DNA of 64,000 nucleotides, from contig CAJFQM010000005.1 of assembly GCA_904419075.1 (NCBI GenBank), forward strand, positions 81,756 to 145,755, read 5' to 3'. The position numbers and the translations under genes were made by a program. The notes below the pieces were generated by a model. That model was not told the origin of the DNA. It was given only the letters and a program-made list of their open reading frames with translations, and ran no database searches. Origin of the DNA: an uncultured Clostridia bacterium (GTDB lineage: Bacteria; Bacillota; Clostridia; Christensenellales; Borkfalkiaceae). Shown in pieces: positions 59,869-64,000 of the stretch (position 1 is the stretch's first letter; the number at the start of each line of letters is the position of its first letter).

Positions 59869-59910
59869 AAATCCGTCGCATACAATATTTGTATGAAGAC
59901 GGATTTTTTT
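59869..59910 (+). terminator. Terminator holding the start codon of the next gene
   Basis: ATCCGTC (59871-59877) pairs with GACGGAT (59898-59904), and CATACAA (59879-59885) with TTGTATG (59889-59895), across a 3-nt loop, followed by T7. The ATG of the next gene (59893-59895) lies in the 3' arm. Confidence 0.83.
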
Positions 59911-60582
59911 CGTAAAAAGGCATTTATTCTTGCGGGAATATTATCAATCGCGACGGTGCTTTCGGGAATTTTTTACGCACATGCTCTTACCCGAACGGTA
60001 GAGGTAAACATAGGAGAAAGTTTTTATTTTCTCATTTCAGAAGAGGATAATGTTGCCGCTTCGGCGGAAGAAGTATATCTCGGAGGCGGGGCAGGATATG
60101 TGATGAGTCGGGGCCGCACAAATTATGCCGTATATTCCTGTTATTTTACGGAGACGGATGCGAAAACCGTACGAAATAATTTGAATGACAAGGACATACC
60201 TTCTTCGGTCATTGAAGAGAGTGTATCCGTTCTGTATTTGAAAAAACGTTCGGAAAAACAGAATGCCGAAAAACTTTCAGGGTGTTTTTCTACATTAAGC
60301 AGTTGTATTCATCTGTTATACGATATAGCCAATAAAGCGGAAACAGGGGAATATACACAACAGACATTGAGGCGGACGCTGTCTTCCGTCGGCGGAGTTT
60401 TATCCTGCCTTGCAGAGGAAAATTCCGGTGGGTTATTTACAGATATTTCCGCCTGTGCCTCACAGGCGTCTTTAATGACCGAAGAAATCACCCGCGGGAC
60501 GATCTATGCAAAAGATATCCGATATCTTCAAGTTTATCTGTGTGATTCCTATCTTTTACTTGCCTCCGAATTTTCTATTTGA
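59893..60582 (+). CDS. Membrane-anchored protein with a SPOR-like domain
   Basis: The 229-aa protein starts MKTDFFRKKAFILAGILSIA, a signal anchor, with the rest outside the membrane. Residues 50-110 (VYLGGGAGYVMSRGRTNYAV then TVRNNLNDKDIP) resemble a SPOR domain that binds denuded peptidoglycan; the match is weak. The remainder is helical. The ATG is in the 3' arm of the preceding terminator and has no ribosome site, so its start and expression are uncertain; a TTG at 59863 would add ten codons and is the alternative. It follows the Wzy_C-type gene, which suggests an envelope role. Confidence 0.65.
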   Translation: MKTDFFRKKAFILAGILSIATVLSGIFYAHALTRTVEVNIGESFYFLISEEDNVAASAEEVYLGGGAGYVMSRGRTNYAVYSCYFTETDAKTVRNNLNDKDIPSSVIEESVSVLYLKKRSEKQNAEKLSGCFSTLSSCIHLLYDIANKAETGEYTQQTLRRTLSSVGGVLSCLAEENSGGLFTDISACASQASLMTEEITRGTIYAKDIRYLQVYLCDSYLLLASEFSI

Positions 60583-60595
60583 TACCCGAAAAAAG

Positions 60596-60624
60596 TTGTC
60601 TCTCCGTTCCAGTTGTGCTATAAT
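60596..60624 (+). promoter_or_regulatory. Sigma-A promoter of the lipid kinase gene
   Basis: TTGTCT and TATAAT are separated by 17 nt. The -10 ends 6 nt before the ATG, so a leaderless mRNA is expected. Confidence 0.82.
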
Positions 60625-60630
60625 AAAAAT

Positions 60631-61548
60631 ATGACGTGTATTTTTATTTACAATCCGAACAGCGGGCGAGGAAAAATTGAGAAAAAACTTTCGTATATCG
60701 TAAAAAGACTGCAAACGAAATACGACAGAGTGGATGTGTACGCAACTAAGGCAAAAGGGGATCTTACGCAAAAGATACGGGAAGTTGCGGATAAATACGA
60801 CTGTGTCGTATTTTCAGGCGGTGACGGCAGTTTTAACGAGGTTTTACGAGGAATCGGCGATATGGAAAAATTACCGTTGCTCGGATATATTCCCGGCGGA
60901 ACGGCAAACGATATCGCGCATAGTTTGGGAATTGCCCGAAAAAGCGTTCGCAGGGCGGTAAAAGTCGTTCTTAAAGGTCGTAAAGAATATTTAGATTGTA
61001 TGCGCATCAACGGGAAAGAATACGCCATGTATTCCGTTTCGGCAGGGGCTTTTACCAGTGCTGCCTATACGACGCCGCAGGATGCGAAACGCGCGCTGGG
61101 GCTTCTCGCTTATGGTTTGGAAGGAATCCGAAGAAATCTTCCCTTCAAAGTTTTTCCCGTGGCAATCGAGGAAGAAGGGCAAAGGACGGAGACCGAAAAT
61201 GTCTTTACCTTGATTATGAATACCAAATGCGTCGCCGGCTGGAAAATGAACAGGGAAGCCTCCATGAGAGACGGCATTATGGAGTGTGCGGTAGTTAAAC
61301 AAAAACCAAAACCCAACCTTTATAATAAATTTCGCGCGGTATTTGCTCTCTTCCGTCTTTTTGTGTTCGGATATCGCTTTAAAGAAAAAAATCTGCTCCG
61401 ATTCAAAGGGGAAAAACTGAGGGTGGAAGTTCCCGATGATGTAGTTTGGAATTATGACGGGGAAAGGGGATCAAGCGGCAGTATAGACATTGAAGTCCTT
61501 CACAGAAAGGTTCCGCTCCTCGTTCCAAAAAATAATAAAAATATTTAG
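60631..61548 (+). CDS. Diacylglycerol kinase / YegS-family lipid kinase
   Basis: The 305-aa protein phosphorylates a lipid or sphingoid-like alcohol with ATP. It has the family's NPNSGRGK near residue 8, GGDGSFNEV (63-71), and PGGTANDIAHSLG (88-100). The C-terminal half is the beta-rich lid (VWNYDGERGSSGSIDIEVLH). It matches DgkB/YegS-like proteins that recycle diacylglycerol from teichoic acid synthesis. The ATG is reached by the promoter at 60596 with no leader. Confidence 0.92.
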   Translation: MTCIFIYNPNSGRGKIEKKLSYIVKRLQTKYDRVDVYATKAKGDLTQKIREVADKYDCVVFSGGDGSFNEVLRGIGDMEKLPLLGYIPGGTANDIAHSLGIARKSVRRAVKVVLKGRKEYLDCMRINGKEYAMYSVSAGAFTSAAYTTPQDAKRALGLLAYGLEGIRRNLPFKVFPVAIEEEGQRTETENVFTLIMNTKCVAGWKMNREASMRDGIMECAVVKQKPKPNLYNKFRAVFALFRLFVFGYRFKEKNLLRFKGEKLRVEVPDDVVWNYDGERGSSGSIDIEVLHRKVPLLVPKNNKNI

Positions 61549-61568
61549 AGAAAATACTATCAAAACGC

Positions 61569-61597
61569 TTGCTTTTTTCTTTCTTATTCAGTATAAT
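61569..61597 (+). promoter_or_regulatory. Sigma-A promoter of tRNA-Thr
   Basis: TTGCTT and TATAAT are separated by 17 nt, 29 bp before the tRNA. Confidence 0.8.
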
Positions 61598-61625
61598 AAA
61601 TAAGCTTGTTGATGAGCAAGTAGTT

Positions 61626-61701
61626 GCTACTGTGGCTCAGTCGGTAGAGCGAGTGATTCGTAATCACTAGGTCGCCGGTTCAAATCCGGCCAGTAGCTCC
61701 A
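61626..61701 (+). tRNA. tRNA-Thr (anticodon CGU)
   Basis: A cloverleaf is clear: acceptor GCTACTG with CAGTAGC, D-loop with CTCAGTCGGTAGAGC, anticodon stem GTGAT...ATCAC around loop TTCGTAA, and the T-arm GGTTCAAATCC. The discriminator is T, and CCA is encoded at 61699-61701. The CGU anticodon reads ACG threonine codons. An integrase gene follows on the other strand, as is common for elements inserted at tRNA 3' ends. Confidence 0.97.
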
Positions 61702-61704
61702 TCA

Positions 61705-61757
61705 ATCCCATATATTGTGGTTTTTCAATGATACTGACACAATATATGGGATTTTTT
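61705..61757. terminator. Long hairpin after tRNA-Thr
   Basis: AATCCCATATATTGTG pairs with CACAATATATGGGATT around a loop of about 17 nt, followed on the plus strand by TTTTTTT. It ends the tRNA transcript and may also end the integrase transcript on the minus strand. Confidence 0.85.
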
Positions 61758-61799
61758 TATTTTTACAAATCTTGTTTTCGGAGCACTTTTTCCGCTTTT

Positions 61800-61830
61800 G
61801 GTGTCAATTTAGGTGTCAAAAACGGTGTCA
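61800..61830 (+). repeat. Three GGTGTCA direct repeats at 12-bp spacing
   Basis: GGTGTCA occurs at 61800, 61812 and 61824, an exact 12-bp period, between the integrase gene and the tRNA. An inverted TGACAC lies at about 61736. This looks like arm-type binding sites for the integrase N-terminal domain. Confidence 0.6.
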
Positions 61831-61840
61831 TTTTTCGAGC

Positions 61841-63106
61841 CTATATGCCGCAAAAGACATTTTGTATCTTTCCGGATACGCTTTCAAGGTATTCCGTCGT
61901 AGTATCCGTATATATATTTTGCGTAACTTCCAACGATGCGTGTCCGAGCAAATATTGTTTGAGCTTCGGTTGTATGTTTCCTTCTTCCAATCTCGTCGCA
62001 TAGGTATGCCGCAAAATATGGAGAGTAACATTTAATCCCGTTTCTTTCGCGATTCTTTCGGTTGCCTTACGGACTGCATTGTAAGAATACGGAAAGATGG
62101 CGTCGCCGCTCATGCATTTGATTTCATCACATATACTTCGGGGAACCGGTACGATGCGATATCCCGCATCCGATTTCGGCGTTTGTTCGATTTTTTCTCC
62201 GTTTACGAACACTACATTTTTATTGACCGAAACAATACCTTTTTCGAAATCGAAATCGGAACGTTTCAGCGCGAGAGCTTCTCCTATACGCAATCCCGTA
62301 CTGAGTAAAAATCGATACAATAAAGAATATTTCGTTTGGGAGGCTGCGCTCAAAAAGATTTCTTGTTCGGCTCTCGTGAGTGCTTTTTTATGCGAAGCCT
62401 TATGTCTTTTGATTTCCACGGCATCGCAGGGGTTATTTTTGATTATCCCTTGTATTACCGCCTTTTTGAATAATTGAGACAGATTTATTTTACACATGTC
62501 TCTTATTCGTTCCGCCTTTATTCCGACCAACAACTTTTGAATATCGTTTGAAGTTATGTCGTCCAGCGTCTTATCTTGAAATGCTTCTTCCGCGTATTTT
62601 AACGACTTCTTCAACGATTGTAACGATGAGGGTTTCAAATTGGGCTTTTTATAGATCTCGATCCATTCGGACATATAGGTAAGAAACATAGGGCTCGATT
62701 TTTTGCGCGGTTTTACCTTTTGAGGGGTGCGCTGTCTTCTGCTTCGGTTGTTTCTCAGAAATTCTCTGATTTTGTTTGTAACATCTTCGTAATTCCTCCC
62801 GTAAAAGTATTTGCGTTGTCCGTCATCCTGAATGATATACCCTTGGAACCTTCCGTCCCGTCTCGGTTTACTTGTGATGGATACGCCTTTCGCTTCTATT
62901 AACATTTGACTCTCCTTTTCAGTAGTCAAAGCATTGCCATTTTTATCTTCAATATTTTTAGCTTCCATTAATGATCTCAATATATCTTTCGTAAAACTTT
63001 CTGCTGCCAAACGCAGCACTGTGGCCGTGGCATCGTCTTTACTTTTACCGTTAACAGAAGCTGTATTTATAATTTTAAGTACATTTACCAGTTCGTCATG
63101 ATTCAT
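61841..63106 (-). CDS. Tyrosine recombinase (phage/ICE-type integrase)
   Basis: The 421-aa protein has an N-terminal arm-binding region (residues 60-110, with GRFQGYIIQDDGQRKYFYGR), a core-binding SAM-like domain (residues 140-210), and a catalytic domain with Arg in LSTGLRIGEAL near residue 272, HILRHTYATRL near 360, and the nucleophile Tyr in QNIYTDTT near 400. These are the conserved R, H-x-x-R, H and Y. It resembles Tn916/ICE and phage integrases. The ATG at 63106 has AAGGAGG about 18 nt upstream, an unusually long gap. It faces tRNA-Thr. Confidence 0.95.
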   Translation of the reverse strand: MNHDELVNVLKIINTASVNGKSKDDATATVLRLAAESFTKDILRSLMEAKNIEDKNGNALTTEKESQMLIEAKGVSITSKPRRDGRFQGYIIQDDGQRKYFYGRNYEDVTNKIREFLRNNRSRRQRTPQKVKPRKKSSPMFLTYMSEWIEIYKKPNLKPSSLQSLKKSLKYAEEAFQDKTLDDITSNDIQKLLVGIKAERIRDMCKINLSQLFKKAVIQGIIKNNPCDAVEIKRHKASHKKALTRAEQEIFLSAASQTKYSLLYRFLLSTGLRIGEALALKRSDFDFEKGIVSVNKNVVFVNGEKIEQTPKSDAGYRIVPVPRSICDEIKCMSGDAIFPYSYNAVRKATERIAKETGLNVTLHILRHTYATRLEEGNIQPKLKQYLLGHASLEVTQNIYTDTTTEYLESVSGKIQNVFCGI

Positions 63107-63136
63107 TTTTGATAATTCTTATATCCTCCTTATAAT

Positions 63137-63169
63137 GAAAGCGCAAGGGGACATACTCCTTGCGCTTTC
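63137..63169. other. Perfect hairpin between the accessory gene and the integrase
   Basis: GAAAGCGCAAGG pairs with CCTTGCGCTTTC (12 bp) across 9 nt. On the plus strand it is followed by a T-rich run (CGTTTTATTTTTTATTTT), on the minus strand by the integrase ribosome site. It may end one strand's transcript or limit integrase expression. Confidence 0.7.
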
Positions 63170-63173
63170 CGTT

Positions 63174-63410
63174 TTATTTTTTATTTTCTTGCTTTTTCGG
63201 GCCGTATTCCGACTTCAAAGCGCTATATCCTGCTTCGATCAATTTTACTTTCGTGAGGCCGTGCTCCGTTAAGAAAGCGTTTATTTCTTCATACAGAGCC
63301 CTCGGAATCATCGTTCCGAAATTTCCGCTTCTCGCTTTTCTCTTTTCTTTATTCCGTTCCTCATACCGTCTGCGGCTTTCACGCCCGGGCGTGTTTTCTT
63401 TTCTCTCCAT
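63174..63410 (-). CDS. Small basic accessory protein of the mobile element (78 aa)
   Basis: The 78-aa protein begins MERKENTPGRESRRRYEERN. Residues 1-30 are Arg/Lys/Glu-rich, and residues 33-65 (TMIPRALYEEINAFLTEHGL then LIEAGYSAL) form a strand-helix-helix pattern like ribbon-helix-helix DNA-binding proteins that regulate or assist excision or mobilisation. GGAG precedes the ATG, and a perfect promoter lies upstream. The integrase follows on the same strand after a hairpin. Function is inferred from position and pattern. Confidence 0.65.
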   Translation of the reverse strand: MERKENTPGRESRRRYEERNKEKRKARSGNFGTMIPRALYEEINAFLTEHGLTKVKLIEAGYSALKSEYGPKKQENKK

Positions 63411-63445
63411 AATTACTCCGAAAATTATATTGTCGTATCAATACT

Positions 63446-63474
63446 ATTATAGCACTTTGCAGTCGTCGAGTCAA
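63446..63474 (-). promoter_or_regulatory. Sigma-A promoter of the accessory gene and integrase
   Basis: On the minus strand TTGACT and TATAAT are separated by 17 nt, about 36 bp upstream of the accessory gene. Confidence 0.85.
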
Positions 63475-63498
63475 GTATTTTTTGCAAAATTTTTTTCG

Positions 63499-63999
63499 TC
63501 AGCCTTTTTCAAAGGTCCAACGGCTGTTTATTTTTTCCTGTTCTTTACTTTTCTCGCGTTCCTGTTCTTCCTGTATCTCGTCCTCGATTTCTTTCAGTCG
63601 ATTGGTGTAGTCTCTGCTCAAATACTCGCTTTCTTCCCCGAAAGTGGAGAGAAAGCAATCAATGAGTTTTCCGACCTTATATCGTGAAATGGCAAGTCTA
63701 CGTTTCAAGCCGTTGTCGTTTACTTTATAACGTCGTTTCCGTTCATAGATTTCGGGTTTGATGTTCTTGACCGCGCGTAATACGATGTTGCCTTGTCTGC
63801 GCTTGTAATCTTCTTCCAATTCCCGTATGAGCGTAATGTTCTTCGGTTCGATTTTGTAATTGTCAAAATATTCGACTACCTCCTTCTTGAACATGCCGTT
63901 CTTTATTATGTCTTTGGCAAACGGCGAAAAGATTTCCGTTTCATACTTTGCCAGCCGACTGTAAAACTTTCCGTCCGCTTTTCGCGCCCGCTTATCGTA
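63499..63999 (-). CDS. C-terminal part of a mobile-element protein, unknown
   Basis: The frame is open to the window's right edge, so this is the end of a longer gene; an internal ATG at 63894 is not its start. The visible 166 residues are charged and helical: DGKFYSRLAKYETEIFSPFA near the start, a basic segment ERKRRYKVNDNGLKRRL, and a coiled-coil-like end EIQEEQEREKSKEQEKI. Lying next to an integrase and an RHH-like gene, it may be the tail of a relaxase or other mobilisation protein. No motif confirms this. Confidence 0.5.
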   Translation of the reverse strand, partial: YDKRARKADGKFYSRLAKYETEIFSPFAKDIIKNGMFKKEVVEYFDNYKIEPKNITLIRELEEDYKRRQGNIVLRAVKNIKPEIYERKRRYKVNDNGLKRRLAISRYKVGKLIDCFLSTFGEESEYLSRDYTNRLKEIEDEIQEEQEREKSKEQEKINSRWTFEKG

Positions 64000-64000
64000 C

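Larger units (their letters stand above)
61626..64000. mobile_element. Integrative element next to tRNA-Thr, left end
   Basis: The region right of tRNA-Thr holds a tyrosine integrase facing the tRNA, a small basic accessory gene and a gene that leaves the window, with no housekeeping genes between. Placement at a tRNA 3' end and 12-bp direct repeats (61800-61830) fit an integrase-type island. The attachment core is likely the tRNA 3' part; the other end lies outside the window, so the limits are unknown. Confidence 0.75.

Overview
The window reads as chromosomal DNA from an anaerobic, endospore-forming member of the Bacillota, probably an uncultured gut-type Clostridia lineage; a Christensenellales-like affiliation is a guess from gene style, not shown. 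Support: spoIVA, spoIIID and a YtxC-family gene (sporulation); an anaerobic ribonucleotide reductase pair nrdD-nrdG and an FprA-type flavodiiron protein (anaerobic life with oxygen defence); RNase J; a T-box before thrS; a lysine riboswitch before asd-dapA-dapB; and sigma-A promoters with TTGACA/TATAAT-like boxes and mostly 17-nt spacers. Genes are close together, often with 1-14 nt overlaps.

Layout. 1-2432: lysine-responsive asd-dapA-dapB operon on the minus strand (dapB runs off the edge). 2482-8120: membrane protein, methyltransferase, Hsp33, TPR and HEAT-like proteins. 8162-10038: spoIVA with a sigma-E-type promoter, and a 56-aa protein. 10156-13688: a 1057-aa protein with about 19 IDY-type repeats, two promoters and a long leader; I could not match it to a named family. 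13805-17729: RNase J, then trmR-trhP (tRNA wobble uridine modification). 17760-21778: asparaginase and two peptidases. 21872-23974: a CobW GTPase with a His-rich repeat and a CobW-like/TIGR03943-like fusion (probable zinc allocation). 24028-24479: two tiny overlapping membrane proteins. 24532-33073: leuS, ytxC, T-box-thrS, infC-rpmI-rplT, trmH-type methyltransferase and yebC.

33212-37735: ung and mtnN (minus), a ferritin-like candidate (plus), a phosphopantetheinyl transferase (minus) crossed by an antisense promoter, a C_GCAxxG_C_C protein and an SRPBCC protein. 37757-48765: ychF and argS from back-to-back promoters, helD, a YjjG-like phosphatase, parE-parC. 48784-49621: spoIIID and an internally deleted methyltransferase. 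49864-54723: fprA-tyrA, then DUF1934-MBL-rho, where Rho has lost many catalytic and RNA-contact residues. 54837-57745: nrdDG under several NrdR-box-like palindromes. 57767-61548: flavin-binding protein, O-antigen-ligase-like membrane protein, SPOR-like protein, lipid kinase. 61626-64000: tRNA-Thr(CGU) with an integrase-bearing element next to its 3' end, continuing past the window.

The most unusual items are the IDY-repeat protein, the divergent Rho, the paired zinc GTPases, the ferritin-like candidate, the excludon-like locus at 36159-36733, and a habit of placing promoters or start codons inside terminator hairpins. All assignments come from reading motifs and family knowledge; no search was run.
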